Source of the DNA: an uncultured Pelagibacteraceae bacterium
Lineage (GTDB): Bacteria; Pseudomonadota; Alphaproteobacteria; Pelagibacterales; Pelagibacteraceae
Assembly: GCA_902574035.1 (NCBI GenBank)
Contig: CACGMC010000004.1
Coordinates: 39,903-103,902 of the forward strand
Direction of reading: 5' to 3'
Length of the DNA stretch: 64,000 nucleotides
The position numbers and the translations under genes were made by a program. Positions 42,381 to 51,080 of this stretch are shown here, in pieces. The notes under the pieces were generated by a model. The model ran no database searches, had not been told where the DNA came from, and saw only the letters and a program-made list of their open reading frames with translations. Within the stretch, counting starts at the first letter, position 1; each line of letters opens with the position of its first letter.

Positions 42381-44843
42381 ATGGAAAATCAATCAAATAA
42401 AGTTATAGCTCTTTTAGGACCAACCAATACAGGTAAAACGTTTGTTGCAATTGAGAAAATGTTGCAATTTGACAGTGGTATTTTTGGTTTTCCACTAAGA
42501 TTACTAGCAAGAGAGGTCTATGACAAATGCGTTGCCAAGGTAGGTTTAACCAAAGTAGCTTTGATAACTGGAGAGGAAAAAATAATTCCAAGTTCTGCGA
42601 ATTATTTTATTTGCACTGTCGAGTCAATGCCCAAAGACAAAAGTGTTGATTTTGTTGGAATTGATGAAATACAAATGTGTGGGGACAGAGAGCGTGGACA
42701 CATATTCACCGATAGATTGCTAAATTTCAGAGGAAAAGAGCTTACAATGTTTCTAGGTTCTCAAGTTATGCGTGGTGTAATTAGAGATTTAATTGATGAT
42801 GTTGATTTTGAAAAAAAAGAGCGATTTTCAAAATTAACTTATAGTGGATTTAAAAAAGTATCTAGACTCGAAAGGAAATCAGCAATAATTGCTTTCTCTA
42901 TTGAAGATGTTTATGCAATAGCAGAATTAATAAGAAGGCAAAAAGGAGGGGCTGCTGTTATTATGGGCTCACTAAGTCCAAAAACTAGAAATTCACAAGT
43001 TGAACTTTATCAATCTGGAGATGTTGATTATTTAGTAGCAACTGACGCAATAGGTATGGGTTTAAACATGGACATTAATGAGATTTACTTTTCTAATCTT
43101 AAAAAATTTGATGGAAAAAAAACAAGAAGACTTAATTTAATTGAAATTTCCCAGATTGCAGGAAGAGCTGGTAGATTTAAAAATGACGGTTTTTTTGGAA
43201 CTACTGGGGAATGCGAAGTTTTAAATTCTGATGAAATTGAAAATATTGAAAAACATAACTTGCCTGAAACAAAAATGATTTATTGGCGAAATTCTAATTT
43301 GAATTTTCAAAATCCTGAAAAATTAATTTCCTCATTGGAAAAAAGACCCACAAGAAGTACTTTAATAAGAACTCAAGACTCTCTTGATGAAAGTGTTTTA
43401 AGGCATTTTCTCAAGTTAGGAAGTAATAACATTCTATACCATAAAAATTTAGAATTACTTTGGGAGTGCTGTCAGATACCTGATTTTGAAAAAAAAGCAT
43501 ATGGTCAACACATTAAAATAATTGATAAGGTGTTTAAGTATCTATCAACAAGAAAAAGAAGAATTCCTAATGATTACATGAAAGAACAGTTAAAAGGTTT
43601 AGAGAAAGAACATGGAAATATAGATGTGCTTTCTCATAGAATTTCAAACGTAAGAACTTGGTCATATGTGGCTAATAAAAAAAATTGGGTAGAAAATTCC
43701 GACTATTGGGTTCAGTTAACAAAAGGCATTGAAGATAAGTTGTCGGATAAGTTACACCAAGAACTAACTAATAGCTTTATAGATAAAAAAATTAGTCTTT
43801 TATCTAGAAGTCTTAAACAAGACCTAGTTTTAGATACCAAAATAGATGAAAAAAATAAAATATTAATTAATGGTCAATTAATTGGAGAGCTTAAAGGTCT
43901 AAAGTTTGAAATAGCTCAAACATCAAAAACCTTAGATACTGATATTAAATCAATAAGAAAAGCAGCTAGAAAAGGAGTTGGGGCAGAATTAGAAAAAAGG
44001 GTTTCTTCTATTACGGAAAAAAAGGAAATTTTTCTTGATGAAAAATGTAGGCTCATTTGGAGACAAAATATAATAGCTAGACTTAAAAAGGGAAGTAATT
44101 ATTTAAGTCCAGAAATTCAAATAGTTGCTGATGATGCTTTGGATGACTTATCTAAAGTTAAATTAGATAATTTCTTAAAAGATTGGATTGTCTCTTATAT
44201 TAAAGAGGTACTTGGAGACCTTTTGAATTTAAATAAAGAAAACGTTAAAAATAAATATATTAGAGCATTGATGTTTCAACTTTTCGAAAATAATGGAGTG
44301 ATTAAAAGAGAATCAGTCAATGAAATTGTAAAATCTATTAAAACTGAGGAAAGAAAAAAAATTTGGGAGCTAGGTATTAAAATTGGAAGATATCATATAT
44401 ATTTACCAAAAATGTTAAAACCGAAAGCTGTTTCACTCCGTATTTCACTATGGAGATTATTTAATCAAATTGCTATTAATCAAGAAATACCTAGATCTGG
44501 CCTTAACTACTTGTTTGATAAAAAATATAATAAAAATTTCTTGCTACTGTGCGGTTTTGAAAAGTTTAAAAATCATTATGTTCGTATAGATATACTTGAG
44601 AAATTGTTTGTGAAAATACTAAATAAAACTGAAAATAGAAAATTTAAGATAGACACCGAAATGATGAATTTAATTGGTTGCAACAAAGAAGGTTTTTATA
44701 GCTTAATGCTTAGTATGAATTATAAAAAAAGTAAAGAAGTGGACACTTATTTTTATACTGGAGAGAACAAAAGAAAAAAGTTTGCTAATGTAAATAAGAG
44801 TGAAAATCCTTTTAAAAAACTATTGGCTTTAAATTTAAAATAA
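42381..44843 (+). CDS. SUV3-like superfamily 2 RNA/DNA helicase
   Basis: 820 aa. Motif I GPTNTGKTFVAIEKM at residues 13-27, FPLRLLAREVY (Ia), DEIQMCGDRERGH (motif II, DEIQ), GSQVMRG (III region), YLVATDAIGMGLNMDI (V) and EISQIAGRAGRF (VI). This set is that of mitochondrial SUV3 and its alphaproteobacterial homologues. SUV3 unwinds structured RNA for degradation in mitochondria; the bacterial role is less clear. The C-terminal half (400-820) is long, helical and poorly conserved. First gene of the operon with TerB-like, fdxA and carD. Confidence 0.9.
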   Translation: MENQSNKVIALLGPTNTGKTFVAIEKMLQFDSGIFGFPLRLLAREVYDKCVAKVGLTKVALITGEEKIIPSSANYFICTVESMPKDKSVDFVGIDEIQMCGDRERGHIFTDRLLNFRGKELTMFLGSQVMRGVIRDLIDDVDFEKKERFSKLTYSGFKKVSRLERKSAIIAFSIEDVYAIAELIRRQKGGAAVIMGSLSPKTRNSQVELYQSGDVDYLVATDAIGMGLNMDINEIYFSNLKKFDGKKTRRLNLIEISQIAGRAGRFKNDGFFGTTGECEVLNSDEIENIEKHNLPETKMIYWRNSNLNFQNPEKLISSLEKRPTRSTLIRTQDSLDESVLRHFLKLGSNNILYHKNLELLWECCQIPDFEKKAYGQHIKIIDKVFKYLSTRKRRIPNDYMKEQLKGLEKEHGNIDVLSHRISNVRTWSYVANKKNWVENSDYWVQLTKGIEDKLSDKLHQELTNSFIDKKISLLSRSLKQDLVLDTKIDEKNKILINGQLIGELKGLKFEIAQTSKTLDTDIKSIRKAARKGVGAELEKRVSSITEKKEIFLDEKCRLIWRQNIIARLKKGSNYLSPEIQIVADDALDDLSKVKLDNFLKDWIVSYIKEVLGDLLNLNKENVKNKYIRALMFQLFENNGVIKRESVNEIVKSIKTEERKKIWELGIKIGRYHIYLPKMLKPKAVSLRISLWRLFNQIAINQEIPRSGLNYLFDKKYNKNFLLLCGFEKFKNHYVRIDILEKLFVKILNKTENRKFKIDTEMMNLIGCNKEGFYSLMLSMNYKKSKEVDTYFYTGENKRKKFANVNKSENPFKKLLALNLK

Positions 44844-44844
44844 G

Positions 44845-45237
44845 ATGCTAAAATTGGAACAAAAAGAAATAATTGGAATAACTGCTTTACTTATTCATGC
44901 GGCTAAAATAGATGAAATTTATTCTGAAAAAGAAAAGAATATCATTTTAAATTTTATAAAAAATAACAATGTTGTTGGCCTTTCACCGGAAAAAATTATA
45001 AATGACGCAGAAAAACTCGAGGAAGATTCAAATCAACTACTTAATTACACAAAAATAATTAAAGATAGTCCCAAAAAAACAAAAATTGAGATAGTTGAGC
45101 AATTATGGAAAGTTTTAATTTCAGACAACAATGTAGATTTATACGAGTCAAATTTAATGAGAAGGATATGCGGTCTTATCTATTTTTCAGATAAAGAATG
45201 TGGTGAGATTAAAATGAGACTAATGAAATCAAAATGA
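44845..45237 (+). CDS. TerB-like helical protein
   Basis: 130 aa, all-helical. [24 protein letters not shown] and [26 protein letters not shown] form the two halves of a TerB-like fold, where acidic DG/E positions bind divalent metal. It starts 1 nt after the helicase stop and overlaps fdxA by 4 nt (ATGA). Stand-alone TerB-like proteins have no well-defined role. In other alphaproteobacteria I would expect an S4 RNA-binding protein in this slot. Confidence 0.75.
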   Translation: MLKLEQKEIIGITALLIHAAKIDEIYSEKEKNIILNFIKNNNVVGLSPEKIINDAEKLEEDSNQLLNYTKIIKDSPKKTKIEIVEQLWKVLISDNNVDLYESNLMRRICGLIYFSDKECGEIKMRLMKSK

Positions 45238-45572
45238 CCTATATAGTTAAAGATGAATGTATTAAATGTAAATTAACAGACTGTGTAGAGGTTTGTCCTG
45301 TAGATTGTTTTTATGAAGGTGAAAATATGTTAGTAATAAATCCTGATGAATGTATCGATTGTGGAGTTTGTGAGCCGGAATGTCCGATTGGAGCAATTGT
45401 GCCTGATACAACCGATATAGAAAATAAGGATAAATGGTTGTTGCTAAATAAAAAGTTTTCTGCAATATGGCCTAATATTAATAAAAAAAAAGATCCGATG
45501 CCTGAACATAAAAAGTACGAGAAAATTAAAAATAAATTAAAAAAGCACTTTTCAGAAAAACCATTTAAGTAA
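45234..45572 (+). CDS. fdxA: Ferredoxin FdxA (7Fe-8S type)
   Basis: 112 aa. [20 protein letters not shown] with CPVDCFYEG gives the first cluster region (Cys9, Cys12, Cys17, Cys21 pattern of FdxA) and [18 protein letters not shown] the second 4Fe-4S cluster. Low-potential electron carrier in the cytoplasm. The C-terminal extension of about 50 residues is usual for alphaproteobacterial FdxA. Coupled with the TerB-like gene, 2 nt before carD. Confidence 0.96.
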   Translation: MTYIVKDECIKCKLTDCVEVCPVDCFYEGENMLVINPDECIDCGVCEPECPIGAIVPDTTDIENKDKWLLLNKKFSAIWPNINKKKDPMPEHKKYEKIKNKLKKHFSEKPFK

Positions 45573-45574
45573 AT

Positions 45575-46237
45575 ATGCCAAAAAAGAAAAAATCAAAAAA
45601 AATAAAAAAGGCAAAAAAAGTAAAAAAAGTTATAATTAAAAAAACTAAGATTGAGGAAACGCCTAAAAGACAAACGGGTCTTAATCAGGAAGACAAGCCG
45701 GAAATAAAAAAAATAAAAAAACAAGCTACTGAAAAGAAGCAATATAATGTAAAAGATTTCGTAGTATACCCAAAACATGGCGTTGGTAAAATAACCGCAA
45801 TAGAAAAAGCTAAAATCGGTCAAATAGAAATACATTTTTATAAAATATTTATAGAAAAAGAAAAACTCACATTAACAGTTCCAATTAATCAACAATCAAA
45901 TCTAAGACCAATATCATCTATAAACCAAATAAATAAATGTGTATCTATTTTAAAAACTAAACCAAAAATAAAGAGAACGATGTGGAGTAGAAGAGCGCAA
46001 GAATATGATCAAAAGATTAATTCAGGTAAAATTTACGAGTTGGCAGAAGTGGTCAAAGACCTAAATAAAAATACAGACATAATTGCCGATCAATCATATT
46101 CTGAAAGACAATTATTTGAAAAAGCTTACGATAGATTAAAATCTGAATTTGAAGCTGTTCTAAAAACAGGCCCTGAAGAAGTACAGAAAAAAATGGATAA
46201 GGCTTTAGGTAGAAACAAAAATATTTTAGAAAGTTAG
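45575..46237 (+). CDS. carD: CarD family transcription regulator with Lys-rich N-terminal extension
   Basis: 220 aa. The CarD/Mfd-type RNA-polymerase-interacting domain begins near residue 54 (YNVKDFVVYPKHGVGKITAI) followed by IEIHFYKIFIEKEKLTLTVPI, and a helical DNA-binding domain (TMWSRRAQEYDQKINSGK). CarD binds the RNA polymerase beta subunit and stabilises open complexes, notably at rRNA promoters. The first 50 residues are an extraordinarily Lys-rich extension (MPKKKKSKKIKKAKKVKK...), likely disordered and nucleic-acid binding. A strong terminator follows. Confidence 0.93.
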   Translation: MPKKKKSKKIKKAKKVKKVIIKKTKIEETPKRQTGLNQEDKPEIKKIKKQATEKKQYNVKDFVVYPKHGVGKITAIEKAKIGQIEIHFYKIFIEKEKLTLTVPINQQSNLRPISSINQINKCVSILKTKPKIKRTMWSRRAQEYDQKINSGKIYELAEVVKDLNKNTDIIADQSYSERQLFEKAYDRLKSEFEAVLKTGPEEVQKKMDKALGRNKNILES

Positions 46238-46243
46238 AATTAA

Positions 46244-46277
46244 AAACGCCCTTTTTAAAAGATTAAAAAGGGCGTTT
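46244..46277. terminator. Bidirectional terminator after carD
   Basis: AAACGCCCTTTTT and AAAAAGGGCGTTT form a 13-14 bp stem with a 7-nt loop and T-rich flanks, between carD (plus) and the 21-aa basic ORF (minus). It can serve both convergent genes. Confidence 0.85.
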
Positions 46278-46300
46278 AATTAACAAAGAATTGAAGGGTA

Positions 46301-46366
46301 CTATCTTCTTCTTCTTCTTCTTTTTTTAGCTTTTTTCTTTTTAGCTTTTTTTCTTCTTTTAGCCAT
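46301..46366 (-). CDS. 21-aa ultra-basic peptide (Lys/Arg/Ala only)
   Basis: ATG at 46366 is preceded by a good ribosome binding site (AGGGAGA, spacing 6) and opens 21 codons. The product starts MAKRRKKAKKKKAKK and ends in six Arg: apart from Met1 and three Ala all residues are Lys or Arg. Six consecutive AGA codons make the 3' end a trinucleotide repeat. It ends before a shared terminator. Such a peptide would bind RNA or DNA, or the ribosome. I recognise no named family; it resembles the tails of histone H1-like and some tiny ribosomal proteins (e.g. Thx), without real homology visible. Confidence 0.55.
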   Translation of the reverse strand: MAKRRKKAKKKKAKKRRRRRR

Positions 46367-46574
46367 CTTATCTCCCTGTTTATAAACAAATCTTTATGAT
46401 TCGTTTTGATATTTAATCTTTAAGTTTTTTTTCTTTGATGTCAAACACAAAGTAAAGTGTAAATTTTTTAAAATTTAAATAATTTAAAATCAAATTGTAA
46501 AATTGAAAAAAGTTTTAAAAAGATAAGTAATTTCAATGTTTTTTAAAGATAATTAAATTAAATTTTTTATTAAT
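46367..46574. other. A+T-rich intergenic region
   Basis: 208 nt upstream of the 21-aa peptide gene and downstream of the acyl-CoA ligase gene, both minus strand. It must hold the peptide gene's promoter. I see homopolymer runs and weak TTTAAA-type palindromes only; no RNA gene or clear terminator for the ligase gene. Confidence 0.4.
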
Positions 46575-48251
46575 TTAATAAAGATTTTCTAATTGTTGTT
46601 TATAATTTTTAATTATTTCTTTTCTTTTAATCTTTAATGTTGGTGTTAACATTCCGTTATCAATTGTAAATTCTTCGTGAATCAAAATAAATTTTTTAAT
46701 TTTTTCAATTAATGTTAAACTTTTATTTATATTTTCAATTATAAGTTTAATTTTCTCAAATTTAATTTCTTTTTCACATACAATTAGCGCAACTAAGTAA
46801 TTTTTTTTATCTCCATAAACAAAAGATTGCTTGATATTCTCATTTAAACACAAAATATTTTCAATTTTACTTGGCGATATATTATCTCCACCAAGATTTA
46901 TAATAATATCTTTTTTTCTATCAGTAATTTTTAAATAATTATGATTATCTAGTTCCCCTATATCTCCAGTATGTAGCCATCCATCCTTTATTACCTTTGT
47001 GGTTTCCTCTTTCAAATTCCAATAGCCCAGCATTACATTTTCACCTTTAATAAGAATTTCTCCGTCATCAGCAATTTTTACTTTATTCGTTCTAAATGGG
47101 GGACCCACTGTTTCAACTTTTACTAAATCAGGTAAATTACAACTAACTACAGGAGAGGCTTCGGTTAGACCATAGCCCTGGAGGGTAGGCAAACCTACGG
47201 CATTTAAAAATTCTCCTATATTTTGGTCTAATGCTCCTCCCCCTGAAACAAAGGCTTGAAGATTCCCCCCAAATTGATTTCTGATTTTTTTTCTTACTAA
47301 TTTCTCACATATAAAATTCATGACTTTTTCACTTAAGCTCAATTTTTCCTTTTTAAGTATTTTTTTTCCCAAGTTCAAAGTTTGGTTTATTAGTTTTTTC
47401 TTCAATCCACTTTGTTTATCAAAATTTATTTTAATTTTAGTAAAAAGATTTTGATAAAATCTTGGAACAGCAGTCATAATAGTGGGCTTTGCTATACTCA
47501 TATTGGTAATTAATTTTTCTAAACTCTCAGCATAAAAAACTTTTGCAGCAACAATGATTTGTATAAACTGAACTGTATGCTCATATGAATGGGAAAGAGG
47601 TAACCAGGTTAAAAATACAGGCTGTTTTTTATCAGTTAATATTTTAAGCAACTCAACAGCACCCTCACAATTAGATAAAATACCTCCATGACTTAAAACA
47701 ACGCCTTTGGGGTTTCCTGAGGTTCCAGAAGTATAAATTATACATGCTGGCATATTTCTTTTTAAATTATTATTTATATACTTTTCATTAGAATCCTCAT
47801 TTAAAATTTCTTCAATTAGTAAACTTTCAGAATCAATTTTTTCATATGAAATTATTTTTTTTATGTCATCGTTAATGAATTTTTTAATCTTATTAAATTG
47901 ATCTTGATTAGAAACAAATATCAATGAAGGTTTGCAATCATTTAAAATATGTTCATAATCATTAGCGGAGTAAGTTGTAAAAATAGGGACTGAGATACCC
48001 CCAGCATTCATAATAGAAATATCTGTAATTAACCAGTAAGGTCTGTTTTCAGATAATATTAAACATCTATCCCCATCATTAATTAGAGATTTAATTTTTG
48101 AAGTAAGTTTGAAAATTCTTTGAGTTATGTCTTCCCAATTGTAAATTGGTTTATCTGATTTCAACCATTTTAAAAATTGTTGTTTACCATCAACCTCTTC
48201 GGTTTTTTTAAAATAAAGTTCAACTAGACTGTTTAGTTTACTTATATCCAT
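46575..48251 (-). CDS. AMP-forming long-chain acyl-CoA synthetase (FadD15-like)
   Basis: 558 aa of the ANL superfamily. ATP-binding IIYTSGTSGNPKGVVLSHGG near residue 170, LQGYGLTEASPVVSCN near 365, DGWLHTGDIGELDNHNYLKI near 428 and the hinge TDRKKDIIINLGGDNISPS with the catalytic-domain Lys region. It activates a fatty acid to acyl-AMP and then acyl-CoA. Closest in layout to long-chain acyl-CoA ligases of the FAA1/FadD15 group, but shorter than usual at about 600. Its ATG lies 4 nt from the 3' end of tRNA-Leu on the same strand. Confidence 0.9.
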   Translation of the reverse strand: MDISKLNSLVELYFKKTEEVDGKQQFLKWLKSDKPIYNWEDITQRIFKLTSKIKSLINDGDRCLILSENRPYWLITDISIMNAGGISVPIFTTYSANDYEHILNDCKPSLIFVSNQDQFNKIKKFINDDIKKIISYEKIDSESLLIEEILNEDSNEKYINNNLKRNMPACIIYTSGTSGNPKGVVLSHGGILSNCEGAVELLKILTDKKQPVFLTWLPLSHSYEHTVQFIQIIVAAKVFYAESLEKLITNMSIAKPTIMTAVPRFYQNLFTKIKINFDKQSGLKKKLINQTLNLGKKILKKEKLSLSEKVMNFICEKLVRKKIRNQFGGNLQAFVSGGGALDQNIGEFLNAVGLPTLQGYGLTEASPVVSCNLPDLVKVETVGPPFRTNKVKIADDGEILIKGENVMLGYWNLKEETTKVIKDGWLHTGDIGELDNHNYLKITDRKKDIIINLGGDNISPSKIENILCLNENIKQSFVYGDKKNYLVALIVCEKEIKFEKIKLIIENINKSLTLIEKIKKFILIHEEFTIDNGMLTPTLKIKRKEIIKNYKQQLENLY

Positions 48252-48255
48252 AAAT

Positions 48256-48342
48256 TGGTGGGCGAAGAGAGACTCGAACTCTCAAGGTATTGCTACCACC
48301 GGATTTTGAGTCCGGCGCGTCTACCAGTTCCACCATTCGCCC
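48256..48342 (-). tRNA. tRNA-Leu(CAA)
   Basis: 87-nt class II tRNA on the minus strand: acceptor GGGCGAA pairing TTCGCCC, anticodon stem CCGGA/TCCGG with loop CTCAAAA giving anticodon CAA, a long variable arm (TGGTAGCAATACCT), T-loop AGTTCGAGTCT, discriminator A and encoded CCA. Reads UUG. It ends 4 nt before the acyl-CoA ligase start codon. Confidence 0.97.
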
Positions 48343-48387
48343 TTAATTAAGTATATTATGAAATAATAGGTGAATTAAACAGTTTTA

Positions 48388-49470
48388 TTAAAGATTTTTA
48401 TTAATATTAGGATTTCTATAAAGCTCAAAGAATGTTGATATAAACTTACATAAATCAATTTGATTTTCGGAGAATACTTTTCCAAGATCTTTTAATTTAG
48501 CTTTATAAGATTTGCCAATAGTATAGAGCTGACGCTTATCCTTAAATATCATGCCAGTCTTTTCTGAAATTCTAAGTTTTCTAATAACCGTTGCCCTAGG
48601 AATGCCCGTTATTTCAGAAATTGAGGAAGCATTCATTCCAACTATAGTTTCTTTTGAAAGAATTATAAATTTTGCCCACTCTAAAAAATTTTCTTCACCA
48701 AGGTCATCGGAATAAGTTTTTTTTGTTATTGGATTATCTTTATATTTTTCTTTAAGTCGTACAATGTTATTGGCGAATATCGTGCCATTAACTATAAAAG
48801 TTTCTAGATCTCCATGAAATTTTCTTTGTCTGATCAAAAAAGGAATTTTAAACCTAAAGAAAAATCTCCAAACCAATGTAAAATTTTTTCTGATAAATTC
48901 TTCTATTTTTTTGGCTTCAACAGGCTGGCCAAACCAATCCTGTGTAGCCAGGTATTTTGAGCAAGTGTTTAAAAATACAGATAACGTTTTAACTGAATGT
49001 TTTGGTCTTTGGTGGACAAATGTAAGTGGTTTTAATATAATCTTTTTTCCTTTACGCATAATTATTTTATCTTCATTCAATTCGTTAATTTTCCTTCTTA
49101 CTGTTTCTTTAGCAATAGAGAGATCTTCAGAAATTTCTATTAGATTAATTTTTTCAATTTCAAATTCTTCTTTTGTATAGAATTGTTCTTCAGAATGAAT
49201 TATCAAAATATCTGCGTAGTGACGAAAAGATTTTTGAACTAAATAAATTAAAATAAGGTATTTATCCATATCCATGAATGTTTGATAAGCGTTATAATTC
49301 CAAGTAGTAGAGAATTTAAACCATTGATCACTTATTCGTCCAAAATTTGCAGATAAAATAGAATGAACTTCTGCCCTACTTATGAATTCGTCCTTAAATT
49401 CTACCTGTTTATTTTTAAAATCTACCTTTGTAAGATTATTTAAATTTTTTATTTCTTTTTCGTCTGACAT
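48388..49470 (-). CDS. Uncharacterised protein with two helix-turn-helix segments
   Basis: 360 aa, no named family recognised. Two segments look like winged HTH recognition regions: INLIEISEDLSIAKETVRRKIN then LNEDKIIMRKGKKIIL (about residues 130-165), and MNASSISEITGIPRATVIRK then LRISEKTGMIFKDKRQLYTIG (about 277-318). Each has the helix, turn, recognition helix and beta-wing order of MarR/GntR-like domains. The middle part is aromatic and basic. A regulator with two DNA-binding domains in one chain is the best guess. Divergent from the yqaA-dsbB-coq7 operon with 17 nt between the starts. Confidence 0.6.
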   Translation of the reverse strand: MSDEKEIKNLNNLTKVDFKNKQVEFKDEFISRAEVHSILSANFGRISDQWFKFSTTWNYNAYQTFMDMDKYLILIYLVQKSFRHYADILIIHSEEQFYTKEEFEIEKINLIEISEDLSIAKETVRRKINELNEDKIIMRKGKKIILKPLTFVHQRPKHSVKTLSVFLNTCSKYLATQDWFGQPVEAKKIEEFIRKNFTLVWRFFFRFKIPFLIRQRKFHGDLETFIVNGTIFANNIVRLKEKYKDNPITKKTYSDDLGEENFLEWAKFIILSKETIVGMNASSISEITGIPRATVIRKLRISEKTGMIFKDKRQLYTIGKSYKAKLKDLGKVFSENQIDLCKFISTFFELYRNPNINKNL

Positions 49471-49487
49471 GTTTATATAAGTGATAA

Positions 49488-50084
49488 ATGTTAAAGAAAT
49501 TATATGACAGATGTTTAGATTTAGCTAGACATAAATTATCGAAGCCCTTTCTGGCTTTTGTATCTTTTATCGAAAGTTCATTTTTTCCAATACCGCCAGA
49601 TGTAATGATTGTGCCAATGGTATTGGCAAAAAAAGATCAATATTTTAGAATTTTTCTAATAGCAACAATATTTTCAGTTTTAGGTGGTATTTTTGGTTAT
49701 TTTTTAGGAAGTTTATTTTTAGAATTTTCAATGTCTATCATAGAATTTTATAATTATGAGGAGAAAGTTTTTGCGTTACAAGATAAACTTTCCAATAAAG
49801 CAGGTTTTGTTTTCTGGATTGGTACATTATTTTTAGCTGGCTTTACTCCTTTGCCTTATAAAGTTTTTACAATTACGAGTGGTTTTATAGGATTTAATCT
49901 TTATGTTTTTATAATGATAAGTTTGATCTCTAGAGGACTAAGATTTTTTATTGTCTCTTATTTATCAATGAAGTTTGGTGATAAATTTGAAATTCTTCTC
50001 GAAAAAGAGGGCTCTAAATGGTTTGCAATAATTGGGATTTTAATTGTTTTAATTATTTTAGGGATATATTTTTATTTTAAGTAA
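49488..50084 (+). CDS. YqaA/DedA-like membrane protein
   Basis: 198 aa with about five hydrophobic segments. FLAFVSFIESSFFPIPPDVMIVPMVLAK near residue 22 and FWIGTLFLAGFTPLPYKVFTITSGF near 108 are the paired Glu/Pro re-entrant motifs of the SNARE-associated (DedA) superfamily, YqaA branch. Such proteins are implicated in lipid flipping. Directly upstream of dsbB with a 1-nt gap. Confidence 0.85.
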   Translation: MLKKLYDRCLDLARHKLSKPFLAFVSFIESSFFPIPPDVMIVPMVLAKKDQYFRIFLIATIFSVLGGIFGYFLGSLFLEFSMSIIEFYNYEEKVFALQDKLSNKAGFVFWIGTLFLAGFTPLPYKVFTITSGFIGFNLYVFIMISLISRGLRFFIVSYLSMKFGDKFEILLEKEGSKWFAIIGILIVLIILGIYFYFK

Positions 50085-50085
50085 T

Positions 50086-50550
50086 ATGAATAAAAAATTT
50101 ATTTTAAATTCATTAATAGTTTTAAGTTTTATAGCATTAAGTTTTGCTTATTTTGTTGAATTTGTTTTGGGTCACGAACCTTGTAATCTTTGTAAAATAG
50201 AACGTATTCCATACATTGGTACTATTATATTAATTGCATTTTTAATTTTTACAAAAAAATGTGAAAAATCTGTTTTAATTTTAGTTTTATTATTATTTAT
50301 TTTTGGGGCAGTTACGTCAGTATATCATGTGGGTATTGAACAAGGTATTTTCAACGAAAGTTTATTGTGTGAGCTTGGTATAAACACTAACATCCAAAAT
50401 ACTGATGAACTATTAAAAAGCTTAAATAAAACCCCAATAAGTTGTAAGGACGTTACATTTAAGATATTTGGTTTATCACTTGCTACATTTAATGCAGTTT
50501 TATCTATTTTAATAAGTTATATACTACTTATGTTAGTTTTAAAAAAATGA
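50086..50550 (+). CDS. dsbB: Disulfide bond formation protein DsbB
   Basis: 154 aa, four membrane helices. First periplasmic pair CNLC in GHEPCNLCKIERIPYIG near residue 37, second pair about 40 residues apart in SLLCELGIN and PISCKD. It reoxidises DsbA and passes electrons to ubiquinone. The next gene, coq7, makes ubiquinone and overlaps by 4 nt (ATGA). No dsbA in the window. Confidence 0.92.
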   Translation: MNKKFILNSLIVLSFIALSFAYFVEFVLGHEPCNLCKIERIPYIGTIILIAFLIFTKKCEKSVLILVLLLFIFGAVTSVYHVGIEQGIFNESLLCELGINTNIQNTDELLKSLNKTPISCKDVTFKIFGLSLATFNAVLSILISYILLMLVLKK

Positions 50551-51080
50551 ACAAAACAGATAAAAAAACTTTAGAAGAAATTATAAGAGTGGACCACGCT
50601 GGTGAGCGAGGAGCAATTAAGATTTATGAAGGTCAATTATTGGCTTTGAAAACCTTTAAACAAGACGAAGAATTAAAAAGAAAAATTGAAGATATGCGAG
50701 AGCATGAGAAAGAGCATTACGAATTTTTTGATAAGGAAATACAAAAAAGAAATATCAAACCTACGAGGCTTTTACCTTTATGGGACTTAATGGGTATAAC
50801 ATTGGGATTTGGCACTGCCATGATGGGAAAAAAAGCAGCAATGTTATGCACGGCATCTGTTGAAGAAGTAATCGACGGACACTACAAAGATCAGACCTAT
50901 AAACTAAGAGAAGATGAAGAAGAATTAAAAAAGAAAATTATGAAGTTCAGACAAGATGAACTAGACCATAAAGATATAGCCTACGAAAGTGGGGCTACTA
51001 AAAAAGGTTTATATAGTGTTTTAGATAAAGTTATAAAAACTTCCTCAAGAGTAGCAATTGCAATTTCAGAAAAAATTTAA
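50547..51080 (+). CDS. coq7: 3-demethoxyubiquinol 3-hydroxylase
   Basis: 177 aa di-iron protein. Ligand motifs: DHAGERGAIKIYEGQ near residue 17, MREHEKEHYEFF near 52 (ExxH), SVEEVIDGHYKDQ near 110 and RQDELDHKDIAYE near 143 (ExxH). It hydroxylates demethoxyubiquinol in ubiquinone synthesis at the inner membrane. Last gene of the yqaA-dsbB-coq7 unit; ends 1 nt before the convergent HNH gene. Confidence 0.95.
   Translation: MNKTDKKTLEEIIRVDHAGERGAIKIYEGQLLALKTFKQDEELKRKIEDMREHEKEHYEFFDKEIQKRNIKPTRLLPLWDLMGITLGFGTAMMGKKAAMLCTASVEEVIDGHYKDQTYKLREDEEELKKKIMKFRQDELDHKDIAYESGATKKGLYSVLDKVIKTSSRVAIAISEKI

Noticed and set aside
46301..46330. TCT trinucleotide run as a non-coding microsatellite
   Set aside because: It lies in frame as Arg codons of an ORF with a good ribosome binding site; kept as part of that ORF.
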